Assembly (NCBI GenBank): GCA_051961995.1
Contig: JBQCCR010000036.1
Span: forward strand, 1-64,000
Length of the DNA stretch: 64,000 nt
Reading direction: 5' to 3'
DNA from: 66-474 sp051961995
Lineage (GTDB): Bacteria; Pseudomonadota; Gammaproteobacteria; Xanthomonadales; Rhodanobacteraceae
Below are positions 12,084 to 20,511 of this stretch, one piece after another. The translations under genes and the position numbers were made by a program. Each line of letters opens with the position of its first letter. The stretch's first letter is position 1. A model generated the notes under the pieces. That model ran no database searches, was not told where the DNA came from, and saw nothing but the letters and a program-made list of their open reading frames with translations.

Positions 12084-12616
12084 ATGGCGGGCGCGTGCTC
12101 GGGTTGCTCGCGGAATTCGCGCAGGGCGATCAGCTGCGCGACGGCGCGCAACGCGCACGCGGCCAGGGCTACACGGTGATGGAAGCGTATTCGCCGATGC
12201 CGGTGGAGGGTCTCGCAGAACTCGTGCACACGCGCGGCACGCGCATTCCACTTTGGATGCTGCTGGGCGCGATCGGCGGTGGTGGTTTCACTTACTGGCT
12301 GGAATGGTATTCAGCGGCGGTGGATTATCCGATCAACGTCGGCGGTCGGCCGCTGTTCTCGTGGCCGGCCTTCATCCCGCCGGCACTGGAGATGACGATC
12401 CTGTGGGCGGTGCTGGCCGGCGTGGCTGCGCTGCTGCTCGGCAGCCGCTTGCCGATGCTGCACCATCCGCTGTTCGACATCCGCGCCTTCGAGCGCGCCA
12501 GCAGCGACCGCTTCTTCCTGCTGTTGCGCGCCGAGGATCCGCAATTCGACCTGCAACGCACGCGCGCGTTCCTCGCCGCGCTCTCGCCGCTGACGGTCAG
12601 CGAGGTGAGGGAATGA
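12080..12616 (+). CDS. actD: alternative complex III subunit ActD (DUF3341)
   Basis: 178 residues with two central membrane helices (about 56-78 and 104-126) between soluble ends. It carries the typical ActD signature around residues 29-45, in which Y-(S/T)-P-M-P-V-E is followed by a short helix. The GTG start at 12080 overlaps the actC stop (GTGA). ActD belongs to the membrane part of alternative complex III; its exact role is not established. Confidence 0.9.
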   Translation: MNGGRVLGLLAEFAQGDQLRDGAQRARGQGYTVMEAYSPMPVEGLAELVHTRGTRIPLWMLLGAIGGGGFTYWLEWYSAAVDYPINVGGRPLFSWPAFIPPALEMTILWAVLAGVAALLLGSRLPMLHHPLFDIRAFERASSDRFFLLLRAEDPQFDLQRTRAFLAALSPLTVSEVRE

Positions 12617-13473
12617 AAGTGCGCATCGCCGTGCTCGCGTGTGCCGTGCTGGCGCTCACCGGCTGCGAGCGTGGCATGCACGAGATGTACAACCAGCCGA
12701 AATACAAGCCGCTCACGCCCAGCCCGTTGTTCGCCGACGGCAATGCCTCGCGCCGGCAGGTCCCCGGCACCGTGCCGCGTTCGGCCGGCGCGCTCGCCGG
12801 GACCAGCAGCGGCAGGCTGGGACGTGTGACGGACGCGCACGCCGCCGGACCCGTCACCGGAGTGGATGCGCAAGGCAAGCCGCTGGCGCAGGGCGGTCCG
12901 GGCGCGCAAGCGGGTTACTCCAATCCGCTTCCGATCACACCGCAATTACTGCGTCGCGGGCAGCAGCGCTTCGACATCTATTGCGCGCCGTGCCACAGCC
13001 GTGCGGGCGACGGCGACGGCATGATCGCGCGGCGCGGTTTCCCGCATCCGCCGAGCTATCACACAGACGCGCTGCGCAACGCGCCGGACAGTCATTTCTA
13101 CGATGTGATCACGGACGGCTACGGCGCGATGTTTGCGTATGCCGACCGCGTCAGCCCGCACGACCGCTGGGCGATCGTGGCCTACATCCGCGCGCTGCAA
13201 TTGAGCCAGCACGCGCCGGCTTCGGAACTGAGCAGAGAGGATTGGGAGAAACTCAACGGCGGCGCGGCGCGTGCTTTGAACCCCTCTCCCCCCGCGAGAG
13301 GGGCAGGGGTGAGGGTTCGGTACGCAGCGGAACCGGCAGGTGCAGCCGAATCCTCACCCGCCCCGTCTTGTGTGCCTGCGAAAGGGTCGAGTCAAACCTG
13401 CACCCGGTGGGCACAGAGGCCGGGGCACCCTCTCCCGAAGGGAGAGGGGAAAAAGCCCGGAGCCATGCAATGA
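12613..13473 (+). CDS. actE: alternative complex III subunit ActE, monohaem cytochrome c lipoprotein
   Basis: 286 residues. A lipoprotein signal ends in L-T-G-C (Cys 17), and a class I cytochrome c domain has C-A-P-C-H near residue 124 with a distal methionine in G-x-M-F-A-Y. It should accept electrons within ACIII and donate to the oxidase. The start ATG 12613 overlaps the actD stop, with GAGGTGAGGGA upstream. The last 60 or so residues (Pro/Arg/Gly-rich) come from a dispersed CCCTCTCCC/GGGAGAGGG palindrome at 13281-13452 and are probably not part of the ancestral fold. Confidence 0.9.
   Translation: MKVRIAVLACAVLALTGCERGMHEMYNQPKYKPLTPSPLFADGNASRRQVPGTVPRSAGALAGTSSGRLGRVTDAHAAGPVTGVDAQGKPLAQGGPGAQAGYSNPLPITPQLLRRGQQRFDIYCAPCHSRAGDGDGMIARRGFPHPPSYHTDALRNAPDSHFYDVITDGYGAMFAYADRVSPHDRWAIVAYIRALQLSQHAPASELSREDWEKLNGGAARALNPSPPARGAGVRVRYAAEPAGAAESSPAPSCVPAKGSSQTCTRWAQRPGHPLPKGEGKKPGAMQ
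13281..13452. repeat. CCCTCTCCC/GGGAGAGGG dispersed palindromes overlapping actE 3' end
   Basis: The stretch holds CCCCTCTCCC with GAGAGGGG, an inverted pair GGGTGAGGGTTCGG / CCGAATCCTCACCC, and CCCTCTCCC-GAA-GGGAGAGGG at the end. Such elements are normally intergenic in Xanthomonadales. Here the whole array is translated as the ActE C-terminal tail and abuts the actF start. Confidence 0.65.
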
Positions 13474-14600
13474 GCGCCTGGCTCCCACGCACGCGCCGGC
13501 AATGGCTCGCATTGGTGATCGGCGTGCTGGCGCTGGTCGCGTGCCTGCTGCTGGGCTTGTTCCGCGATCCGCGGCAGACGCTGCTCTCGTACCTGTTCGC
13601 GTTCTTCTTCTTCACCGGGTTGTCGGTCGGCAGCCTGGCGTTGCTGATGGTGCATACGCTCACCGGCGGCGCCTGGGGCTGGTACATCCGCGCGCCGCTG
13701 CTGGCCGCCGCGCGCGCGCTGCCGCTGATGGCGGTCGCGCTGATCCCGATCCTGCTTTGCCTGCACACCTTATATATGTGGGCGCAGCCGGCCGCGCTGG
13801 TGCACGATCCCGTGCTGCGCCAACAGAGCTGGTATCTCGCGACCGCGTTCTTCGTGATCCGCAGCGTGGCGTACTTCGCGTTGTGGATCGGCTGGCTGTT
13901 CGCATTCACGCGCAACCTGGACGACCCGCTGCGCGCGCCGCGCTGGGCGGCATCCGGCCTGATCGTGTACGCGCTGACCTCGCTGACCGCCTCGGTGGAC
14001 TGGGTGGTGTCGCTGACGCCGCACTGGCACTCGTCCACGTTCGGGATGATGGTCGGCACCGGCTGGATATTGGCCGCCATGGCGCTGGCGGTGGCGGTTG
14101 CGACGCGTGCGCACGATCCGGGTGACGTCGCGACCTCCGCGCTGCACGATCTCGGCGGCCTGCTGATGGCGCTGGTGCTGGCGTGGTCGTACCTCGCCTT
14201 CATGCAGTACCTCACGATCTGGATCGCCGATCTGCCGGACGAGAACAGTTGGTACATCCCGCGCACGCTGACGAGCTGGCGCTGGCTCGCCTGGTTCCTG
14301 ATCGCCTTCCACTTCCTGATCCCGTTCGTGCTGCTGCTTTCGCGTGGCGCCAAACGCCGCCGGCTGTGGATGCGTAATCTCGCGATGATGCTGGTGGCCG
14401 CCAACCTCGCCGATGCGTTCTGGCTGGTCGTGCCGAGCTTCCGCGCGCACGGGTTCGCGCTGCGCTGGAGCAACCTTTTTGCACCGCTGGGACTGGGCGC
14501 GCTGTGGTGGTGCGCGTACGCGGGGCAGTTGCGCGTGGCGCGCGCGGCGATGCCGGCGCGGTTCGAAGACGCGCTGGCGATGGAGCGGACCGATGGCTGA
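13470..14600 (+). CDS. actF: alternative complex III subunit ActF, NrfD-like membrane protein
   Basis: 376 residues with about ten membrane helices. It is the second NrfD-like subunit of alternative complex III, paralogous to ActC. Conserved parts include the W-G-W-Y-I-R segment near residue 70, S-V-D-W-V-V-S-L-x-P-x-W-H-S-S-x-F-G in mid-protein, and W-Y-I-P-R-T near residue 260. ATG 13470 overlaps the actE stop by 4 bases. It completes the complex and separates the ACIII genes from the oxidase genes. Confidence 0.92.
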   Translation: MSAWLPRTRRQWLALVIGVLALVACLLLGLFRDPRQTLLSYLFAFFFFTGLSVGSLALLMVHTLTGGAWGWYIRAPLLAAARALPLMAVALIPILLCLHTLYMWAQPAALVHDPVLRQQSWYLATAFFVIRSVAYFALWIGWLFAFTRNLDDPLRAPRWAASGLIVYALTSLTASVDWVVSLTPHWHSSTFGMMVGTGWILAAMALAVAVATRAHDPGDVATSALHDLGGLLMALVLAWSYLAFMQYLTIWIADLPDENSWYIPRTLTSWRWLAWFLIAFHFLIPFVLLLSRGAKRRRLWMRNLAMMLVAANLADAFWLVVPSFRAHGFALRWSNLFAPLGLGALWWCAYAGQLRVARAAMPARFEDALAMERTDG

Positions 14601-14988
14601 GCACGAACATCCGTTCGGCCACGAGCCCTCTGCCATCGCCACGCGGCGCGTGCTGGCGACCGGCGGCGTGCTGGCGCTGACCGTGATCGGCGTGGTGATC
14701 GTGCTGCACTTCGCGCTGCGCGACGTGGTGATGCCGTATCACGCGCAAGTGGCGATCCGCCCGGCGCCGATTCCGCCGCCTCCGCGGCTGCAAGCCTCGC
14801 CGGGAGAAGACCTCGCGCGGTTCCGCGCGGAGAAGGCGCGGCTGCTGTCGTCTTACGCGTGGACGGATGCTTCGCACCGCTATGCACGCATCCCGATCGA
14901 GCGTGCGATGGAGATTTACGTGCAGCAGCGCGCGCCCGCGAAAGCGGGCAGCGCACCTGCGACGGCTTCGAGCAGAGCACGACCGTGA
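14593..14988 (+). CDS. small membrane protein between ACIII and oxidase genes
   Basis: 131 residues with a single membrane helix at about 20-45, a Pro-rich stretch (P-A-P-I-P-P-P-P-R) and a C-terminal part with Y-A-W-T-D and R-I-P-I-E-R-A-M. From memory, the Y-x-W-x-D...R-I-P-I-x-x-A-M pattern recurs in unnamed small proteins next to SCO genes in act-cox and cox clusters. I would regard it as an accessory or assembly subunit linking ACIII to the caa3 oxidase, comparable in position to ActG/ActH. It overlaps actF by 8 bases. No catalytic motif is visible. Confidence 0.75.
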   Translation: MAEHEHPFGHEPSAIATRRVLATGGVLALTVIGVVIVLHFALRDVVMPYHAQVAIRPAPIPPPPRLQASPGEDLARFRAEKARLLSSYAWTDASHRYARIPIERAMEIYVQQRAPAKAGSAPATASSRARP

Positions 14989-15824
14989 GCAGTCGCAATG
15001 CCATGCGGTGTTGGCTCGCGATCTGCGCATTGACGCTTTTGGCGGACGCCAGCTTTGCGCAGACGCAAACCCACCTGCGCGCGCCGCCGGACCTGTTGCA
15101 ACGCGTGGGTTTCGACCAGAACCTGGGGCGCCAGGTGCCGCTGGATGCGCGTTTCCGCGAAGCCGATGGCGCGAGCGTGTCCTTGCGCGAACTGCTGCAC
15201 GACAAACCCGCGCTGCTGGTACCGGGCTACTTCGACTGCAGGAACATCTGCTCCGTGGTGCGCTCGGGCGTGGCGAATGCGGTGCGTCTAAGCGGATTGA
15301 AACCGGGCGGGCAGTTCAACGTGGTGCTGGTCAGCATTGATCCGAAGGAAACGCCGGCCGACGCGCGCCGCGCGCAGAGCCACGACGCGCTGGCGCATCC
15401 GGGCGCAGGCATCGCTCGCTGGCATTACCTGACGGGTGCGCAAAGCGACATCGCGCCTCTGATGCACGCGATCGGCTTTCGCTATTTCCTCGACCGGCGC
15501 GACGATCAATACGCGCATGCGACCGGCATCGTGCTGCTCACGCCGCAGGGCCGCGTCACGCAATACCTGTTCGGCGTGCAGTTCGCGCCGGAAACATTGC
15601 GCCTTGCGCTGGTGGATGCGTCGCAGGGCCAGGTCGGCAACATCGTCGATCGCCTGCTGTTGCTGTGCTGCGCCTACGACGTCAGCACCGGTCGCTACAC
15701 GCTGCTGATCCATCGCGTGATGCAGGGGCTTGGCATCACCAGCGCACTCGCGCTGTGCGGATGGATCCTCGTCTTGCGTCGCGGCGAATTGAAGCGCGCG
15801 CGCAACCATGGAGTCGCGCGATGA
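14985..15824 (+). CDS. SCO1/SenC family copper chaperone
   Basis: 279 residues. A signal segment is followed by a thioredoxin-like SCO fold with the copper-binding C-x3-C (C-R-N-I-C) and the third ligand histidine in Y-A-H-A-T-G-I. A C-terminal membrane helix (about 244-265) and basic tail are present. SCO proteins deliver copper to the CuA site of subunit II, which is the next gene. The GTG start overlaps the preceding stop (GTGA); an ATG at 15003 is an alternative. The C-terminal helix is a variation seen in oxidase-linked members. Confidence 0.88.
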   Translation: MSSRNAMRCWLAICALTLLADASFAQTQTHLRAPPDLLQRVGFDQNLGRQVPLDARFREADGASVSLRELLHDKPALLVPGYFDCRNICSVVRSGVANAVRLSGLKPGGQFNVVLVSIDPKETPADARRAQSHDALAHPGAGIARWHYLTGAQSDIAPLMHAIGFRYFLDRRDDQYAHATGIVLLTPQGRVTQYLFGVQFAPETLRLALVDASQGQVGNIVDRLLLLCCAYDVSTGRYTLLIHRVMQGLGITSALALCGWILVLRRGELKRARNHGVAR

Positions 15825-16810
15825 ACAGCGGCTTCCAGTGGTACCTGCCCGCCGCGTCCAGTTTGTCAGGACCGCTGGATGCGCTGTGGTGGGCGATGGT
15901 CGGCTTGTGCAGTTTCGTTGCGATCGGCGTGTTCGTGGTGATGTGGGTGTTCTGCATCCGCTACCGCCGCGGCAACAGGAACATTGATCGCACGCTCAGC
16001 CACGGCACTACGCCGATCGAACTCGCCTGGACGCTGGTGCCGTTCGTGCTGTTCCTCGGCATGTTCGTGTGGAGCCTGTTCCTGTTCGTGCGCATCAACA
16101 CGCCGCCGTCGAACGCGCAGACGGTCTACGTCGTCGCCAAGCAGTGGATGTGGAAGGTGCAGCATGCGGGCGGCCAGCGCGAGATCAACGCACTGCACGT
16201 GCCGCTGGGGCAGCCGGTCCGCCTGACCATGACTTCGCAGGACGTGATCCACGATTTCTACGTGCCCGCATTCCGGGTGAAGCAGGACATCCTGCCCGGC
16301 CGCTACACGCAGTTGTGGTTCGAGCCGACGCAACTCGGTACGTTCCACCTGGAGTGCGCCGAATACTGCGGACTGGATCATTCGAAGATGGGTGGGCTGG
16401 TCACGGTGATGCGACCGGCCGATTACGCGCGCTGGCTGGAGGGCCACGCCGGGCCGCTGTCACTCGCGGTGCAAGGCGAAGCGCTGTTCCGCGCGAAGGG
16501 CTGCAGCGGCTGCCACGGCGCGAACGCGTCGGTGCACGCGCCGGACCTGGACGGCCTCTATGGTCGCGTCGTGCATCTGTCGGACGGCAGCAGCGTGGTG
16601 GCGGATGCGCGCTACATCCGCGATTCGATCCTGCAGCCGGCCAGGCAGGTGGTCGCCGGCTACGCGCCGATCATGCCTTCGTTCCAGGGCCAGCTGAGCG
16701 AAGAGGAATTGATTGATCTGGTGGCGTATCTGAAGTCCACCACGGCGGCGGCAGGAGCGCCGCCCGGCACCGCCACGGAGAGCACGCGCGATGAACGCGA
16801 ACGTCATTGA
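15821..16810 (+). CDS. coxB: cytochrome c oxidase subunit II, caa3 type
   Basis: 329 residues: two N-terminal membrane helices, a cupredoxin domain with the full CuA ligand set (H in V-I-H-D-F, then C-A-E-Y-C-G-L-D-H-S-K-M), and a fused C-terminal class I cytochrome c domain with C-S-G-C-H. The fused haem marks a caa3 oxidase, which can take electrons directly from ACIII or from soluble cytochrome c. ATG 15821 overlaps the SCO stop by 4 bases. Confidence 0.95.
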   Translation: MNSGFQWYLPAASSLSGPLDALWWAMVGLCSFVAIGVFVVMWVFCIRYRRGNRNIDRTLSHGTTPIELAWTLVPFVLFLGMFVWSLFLFVRINTPPSNAQTVYVVAKQWMWKVQHAGGQREINALHVPLGQPVRLTMTSQDVIHDFYVPAFRVKQDILPGRYTQLWFEPTQLGTFHLECAEYCGLDHSKMGGLVTVMRPADYARWLEGHAGPLSLAVQGEALFRAKGCSGCHGANASVHAPDLDGLYGRVVHLSDGSSVVADARYIRDSILQPARQVVAGYAPIMPSFQGQLSEEELIDLVAYLKSTTAAAGAPPGTATESTRDERERH

Positions 16811-18404
16811 CGCCGGCGCCATGCCGCCAAGTTTCCTCGATCGCGACTACGGCCTGTGGGCGTGGCTTACCACCCACGACCACAAGCGCATCGCGATCCT
16901 GTACGCGATCGGCATCACCTTCTTCTTCTTCCTCGGCGGGATCGCCGCGACCATGATCCGGCTGGATCTCGCCACGCCCGACGGCGCGATCATGAGCGCG
17001 GAAACCTACAACAAGACCTTCACCTTCCACGGCGTGGTGATGGTCTGGTTCTTCCTGATCCCCTCCATTCCGACCACGCTCGGCAATTTCCTGCTGCCGT
17101 TGATGATCGGTGCGCGCGACGTGGCGTTCCCGCGCCTGAACCTCGCGAGCTGGTACCTCTACATCATCGGCGGGCTGTTCACCCTCTGCGCGCTGCTGAT
17201 GGGCGGCGTGGACACCGGCTGGACGTTCTACACGCCGTTCTCGACGATGTTCTCCAACAGCAACGTGTTCCTGGTGATCGTCGGCGTGTTCGTCACCGGC
17301 TTCTCGACGATCTTCACCGGCATCAACTTCATCGTCACCACGCACACGCTGCGCATGCCGGGCATGAGCTGGTTCAAGCTGCCGCTGTTCGTGTGGGCGA
17401 TGTACGCCGTCAGCCTGGTGATGGTGCTGGCGACGCCGGTGCTGGCGATGACGCTGGCACTGATCGGGCTGGAACGCGGCCTGGGCGTGGGCGTGTTCGA
17501 TCCCGCGCTGGGCGGCGATCCGCTGCTGTTCCAGCACCTGTTCTGGTTCTACTCGCATCCGGCGGTGTACATCATGATCCTGCCGGCGATGGGCCTGGTC
17601 AGCGAAGTGATCCCGTGCTTCGCGCGGCGCCGGATCTTCGGGTACCGCTTCATGGTGTACGCGATCATCGGCATTTCGGTGATCGGTTTCCTGGTGTGGG
17701 GCCATCACATGTTCGTCGCCGGCATGTCGGTGTATGCCAGCCTGATCTTCTCGATCTTGAGCTTCATGGTCGCCGTGCCCTCGGCGATCAAGGTGTTCAA
17801 CTGGACCGCGACCCTGCACCGCGGCTCGATCAGTTTCGAAGCGCCGATGCTGTACGCGCTCGGCTTCGTCGGGTTGTTCATGCTGGGCGGCATGACCGGA
17901 CTGTTCCTCGCCGAACCCGCGCTGGACGTGCCGCTCACCGATACGTATTTCGTGATCGCGCACTTCCACTACGTGATGGTCGGCGGCTCGGTGATGGCGT
18001 ATCTGGCCGGCATCCATTACTGGTGGCCGAAGATCACCGGGCGGCTGTATTCGGAACCGCTGGCGAAGTTCGCCGCGATCCTGATGTTCATCGGCTTCAA
18101 CCTGACCTTCTTCCCGCAGTACATCCTCGGCTGGGAGGGCATGCCGCGCCGCTATCACTCCTACCTGCCGCAGTTCCAGGTGTTGAACGTCCTGTCCTCC
18201 GCAGGCGCTTCGATCCTGGCGATCGCCTACCTGCTGCCGCTGCTGTATCTGGGCTGGTCGCTGTTCCGCGGCGCGCCTGCCGGCGACAACCCGTGGGACG
18301 CGCGCGGGCTGGAATGGCAAACCACTTCGCCGCCGCCGAAGGAAAACTTCATCACCATGCCGGTGGTGCAGGAGCCTTATGCCTACCGGGAGCCGGCACC
18401 ATGA
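16791..18404 (+). CDS. coxA: cytochrome c oxidase subunit I, A2 type
   Basis: 537 residues with 12 membrane helices and all metal ligands: H80 and H393 for low-spin haem, H391 for the active-site haem, H256, H305 and H306 for CuB, and Y260 for the cross-link. Asp110 at the D-channel mouth is kept. The helix VI glutamate of A1 oxidases is missing; the sequence is Y-S-H-P-A-V-Y (254-260), which defines the A2 subclass. The start at 16791 overlaps coxB by 20 bases and has GGAGAG upstream; M11 at 16821 is an alternative. Confidence 0.95.
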   Translation: MNANVIDAGAMPPSFLDRDYGLWAWLTTHDHKRIAILYAIGITFFFFLGGIAATMIRLDLATPDGAIMSAETYNKTFTFHGVVMVWFFLIPSIPTTLGNFLLPLMIGARDVAFPRLNLASWYLYIIGGLFTLCALLMGGVDTGWTFYTPFSTMFSNSNVFLVIVGVFVTGFSTIFTGINFIVTTHTLRMPGMSWFKLPLFVWAMYAVSLVMVLATPVLAMTLALIGLERGLGVGVFDPALGGDPLLFQHLFWFYSHPAVYIMILPAMGLVSEVIPCFARRRIFGYRFMVYAIIGISVIGFLVWGHHMFVAGMSVYASLIFSILSFMVAVPSAIKVFNWTATLHRGSISFEAPMLYALGFVGLFMLGGMTGLFLAEPALDVPLTDTYFVIAHFHYVMVGGSVMAYLAGIHYWWPKITGRLYSEPLAKFAAILMFIGFNLTFFPQYILGWEGMPRRYHSYLPQFQVLNVLSSAGASILAIAYLLPLLYLGWSLFRGAPAGDNPWDARGLEWQTTSPPPKENFITMPVVQEPYAYREPAP

Positions 18405-19066
18405 GTTCGAACCTCGCCGACCTGCGCGAACGCGGACTGCTGGAGGAGCAGTACGACGACCCGCTGCAGCAGCGCGAAGCCGCCACGCTGGGGATGTGGG
18501 TGTTCCTGAGCACGGAGATCCTGTTCTTCGGCGTGCTGTTCGCCAGCTACACGATCTGCCGGGTGCTGTATCCGCACGGGTTCGCCGCGGCGAGCCGCGA
18601 AACCGACATGCTGCTGGGTTCGATCGAAACCGCGGTGCTGCTGGTGAGCAGCTCCTTCGCCGCGCTCGCCGTGCGCGCGATCAAGCTGGACCAGCGCAGG
18701 CTCGCCGCGTGGCTGCTGGCCGGCACCGCGGCGCTGGGCGTCACCTTCCTGACGATGCACGGCTTCGAATACGACAAGGAATACACCGAACATCTGATCC
18801 CCGGCTTGAACTTCGCGCGCAGCGGACCCTATGCGCGCGCGATCGAACTGTTCTACTGCCTGTACTACTTCATCACCGGGTTCCACTCGCTGCACGTGCT
18901 GGTCGGCGCCGGCCTGCTCGGCACGCTGGCGGTGCGGGTTGCGCGCGGCAGCTACGGTCCCGAGCGCTTCACGACGCTGGAACTGTCCGCGCTGTACTGG
19001 CACCTGGTGGACATCGTCTGGATCTTCGTCTATCCGCTGATCTACCTGGTGGGGCGTGCCACATGA
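18401..19066 (+). CDS. coxC: cytochrome c oxidase subunit III
   Basis: 221 residues with five membrane helices, as in the short form of subunit III. Typical features are M-W-V-F-L-S-T-E near residue 32, G-F-H-S-L-H-V near 163 and the terminal Y-W-H-L-V-D-x-V-W-I-F-V-Y-P signature. ATG 18401 overlaps the coxA stop. It stabilises subunit I and its proton uptake route. Confidence 0.95.
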   Translation: MSSNLADLRERGLLEEQYDDPLQQREAATLGMWVFLSTEILFFGVLFASYTICRVLYPHGFAAASRETDMLLGSIETAVLLVSSSFAALAVRAIKLDQRRLAAWLLAGTAALGVTFLTMHGFEYDKEYTEHLIPGLNFARSGPYARAIELFYCLYYFITGFHSLHVLVGAGLLGTLAVRVARGSYGPERFTTLELSALYWHLVDIVWIFVYPLIYLVGRAT

Positions 19067-19416
19067 ACGTCGTCCGCACGCCACCGCCTGCGCATGCACG
19101 CGAAGAGGCGCGCAAGGATCCTTCCGCGCACATCACGCCGGTGTGGCACTACCTGCTGGTGCTGGCGACGCTGTTGCTGTTGCTGCTGGCAAGCGCGCTG
19201 AGCGCGCTGGTGCCGTTGGGCTACTGGAACACCATCATCAATCTCGGCATTTCCTGCATCAAGACCCTGCTGGTGATGCTGTTCTTCATGCACGAAACCG
19301 AGGCGCGCAGGCTGACGCGCACCACTTCCGCGCTGGGTTTCGTGTGGCTGACGATCCTGATCGGATTGACGCTGGCGGATTTCCTGTCGCGCGCTTACGT
19401 GCCGGCGCCGTGGTGA
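19063..19416 (+). CDS. coxD: cytochrome c oxidase subunit IV-like (caa3 small subunit)
   Basis: 117 residues with three membrane helices (about 29-50, 54-76 and 90-112). It fits the caa3-type subunit IV family: H-I-T-P-x-W at the first helix, then N-x-x-I-N-x-G-I-S-C-I-K and a central F-F-M-H. Overlaps coxC by 4 bases and ends the act-cox operon. Role is structural by analogy. Confidence 0.85.
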   Translation: MNVVRTPPPAHAREEARKDPSAHITPVWHYLLVLATLLLLLLASALSALVPLGYWNTIINLGISCIKTLLVMLFFMHETEARRLTRTTSALGFVWLTILIGLTLADFLSRAYVPAPW

Positions 19417-19477
19417 AAGCAGATGCGCACAAGCAGCCATCCCTGGTGCGGCTTCCGATCGGCATCCCTGCCTCACC

Positions 19478-19505
19478 CGAAACTTCTGCACGCGCAGAAG
19501 TTTCG
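19478..19505. terminator. 12-bp perfect stem-loop after coxD
   Basis: CGAAACTTCTGC and GCAGAAGTTTCG form a perfect 12-base stem around a 4-base loop, 61 bases after the coxD stop. No U-run follows, so it could be a transcript-stabilising hairpin or a weak terminator of the act-cox operon. Confidence 0.45.
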
Positions 19506-19611
19506 ACTTGCGCTCCGGCGTCGCACGAGCTGCCTTCGCTCGCGACGCTTCGCGAAGATCCATGCACTACCCCGGTCGTCGATCGCCTGATCTCAGAGAA
19601 TGAGGTGAATC

Positions 19612-20097
19612 ATGCACCCACTCCACTTCAGCAGTTTCCTCGCTTTCAGCATGTCGCCGCTGGAGATCATCGCGCGCGGCACGCTGATGTACTGGTTCCT
19701 GTTCCTGCTGCTGCGTTTCGTGCTGCGCCGGGATACCTCCTCGGCGGGCATCTCCGGCATCCTGTTCGTGGTGCTGCTGGGGGATGCTGCGCAGAACGCT
19801 ATGATCGGCCAGGGCAATACGGTCGCCGACGGTGGCGCGCTGATCTGCACGCTGGCCGCGTGGAATTACCTGCTCGATTTCCTCGGCTATCGCTTCGCGC
19901 TGATCGGCAAGTTGACCGACCCGCCGCCGCTGCTGCTGGTGCGGCGCGGCCGGTTGGTGCACCGCAACCTGCGTCGCGAGCACATCACCCGCGAGGAAGT
20001 GGAAGCCGAACTGCGCATCAAGGGTTTCGAGGGATGCGAGGGCATCAAGGCGATGTATCTGGAAGGCGACGGCTCGTTCAGTGTGATCAAGGCATGA
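19612..20097 (+). CDS. DUF421 domain membrane protein (YetF-like)
   Basis: 161 residues: three membrane helices (about 15-35, 45-65 and 70-90) followed by a small cytoplasmic alpha/beta domain. The typical DUF421 features are R-x-x-x-x-Y-W-x-L-x-x-L-L-R at the first helix and the C-terminal segment with R-x-H-I-T-R-E-E-V-E-A-E-L-R and I-K-A-M-Y-L-E. ATG 19612 has GAGGTGA upstream. Function of the family is unclear; Bacillus YetF relatives are linked to envelope or spore phenotypes. It stands alone between two hairpins. Confidence 0.82.
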   Translation: MHPLHFSSFLAFSMSPLEIIARGTLMYWFLFLLLRFVLRRDTSSAGISGILFVVLLGDAAQNAMIGQGNTVADGGALICTLAAWNYLLDFLGYRFALIGKLTDPPPLLLVRRGRLVHRNLRREHITREEVEAELRIKGFEGCEGIKAMYLEGDGSFSVIKA

Positions 20098-20099
20098 AA

Positions 20100-20125
20100 G
20101 AGCGCCGTTGCCTGCAACGGCGCTC
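20100..20125 (+). terminator. terminator hairpin after DUF421 gene
   Basis: GAGCGCCGTTGC-CT-GCAACGGCGCTC is a perfect 12-base stem with a 2-base loop, starting 2 bases after the stop. It lacks a U-run but its position between convergent genes fits a bidirectional terminator. Confidence 0.6.
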
Positions 20126-20220
20126 GCCGTTCATTGCACGCGTGCCCGCGAAGCGACCATCCCTGCCTGGCCAGGCGCTGTGGCACGCGATGCCCCGGCC
20201 TCGCGTATAAACGCTCCCGC

Positions 20221-20511
20221 TTACCAGCCCGGCTGCGCGCCGAGGCTGAAACTCGGCGTCCGGCCGATTTCGAGTTGTGTGTCGATCAGCTGGTCAATGT
20301 AGCTTTCGATGCGTTGCGTGCGCGCGCGCGTGTGCTTGCCGCCGCGCGCCATCTCGTGGCGGATCGCCTTGATGGCTGCCGCGCCCTGTCGCACCTTCGC
20401 CGCGTACTGCTTGCGTTGCGCAGCGTTGCTGCACAACAGCGCGGCCGCCTCGTTGAAGCGCTGCTCCTCTTCCAGCACGCCGATCATGTCCAGCAAATTG
20501 GTGCTATCCAT
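20221..20511 (-). CDS. hypothetical protein, 96 residues, helical
   Basis: Starts M-D-S-T-N-L-L-D at ATG 20509-20511 with GGAGG 7 bases upstream. The protein is predicted almost all helical: E-E-E-Q-R-F-N-E-A-A-A-L-L, then basic heptads, and ends S-F-S-L-G-A-Q-P-G-W. There is no signal, no membrane segment and no motif I recognise. It overlaps by 8 bases with a short upstream reading frame that has a strong ribosome site, and it is convergent with the DUF421 gene. Probably a real small cytoplasmic protein. Confidence 0.65.
   Translation of the reverse strand: MDSTNLLDMIGVLEEEQRFNEAAALLCSNAAQRKQYAAKVRQGAAAIKAIRHEMARGGKHTRARTQRIESYIDQLIDTQLEIGRTPSFSLGAQPGW

Noticed and set aside
16671..18320. 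549-codon minus-strand frame opposite coxA
   Set aside because: CoxA is unambiguous; the antisense product is Arg/His/Asp-rich low-complexity sequence.
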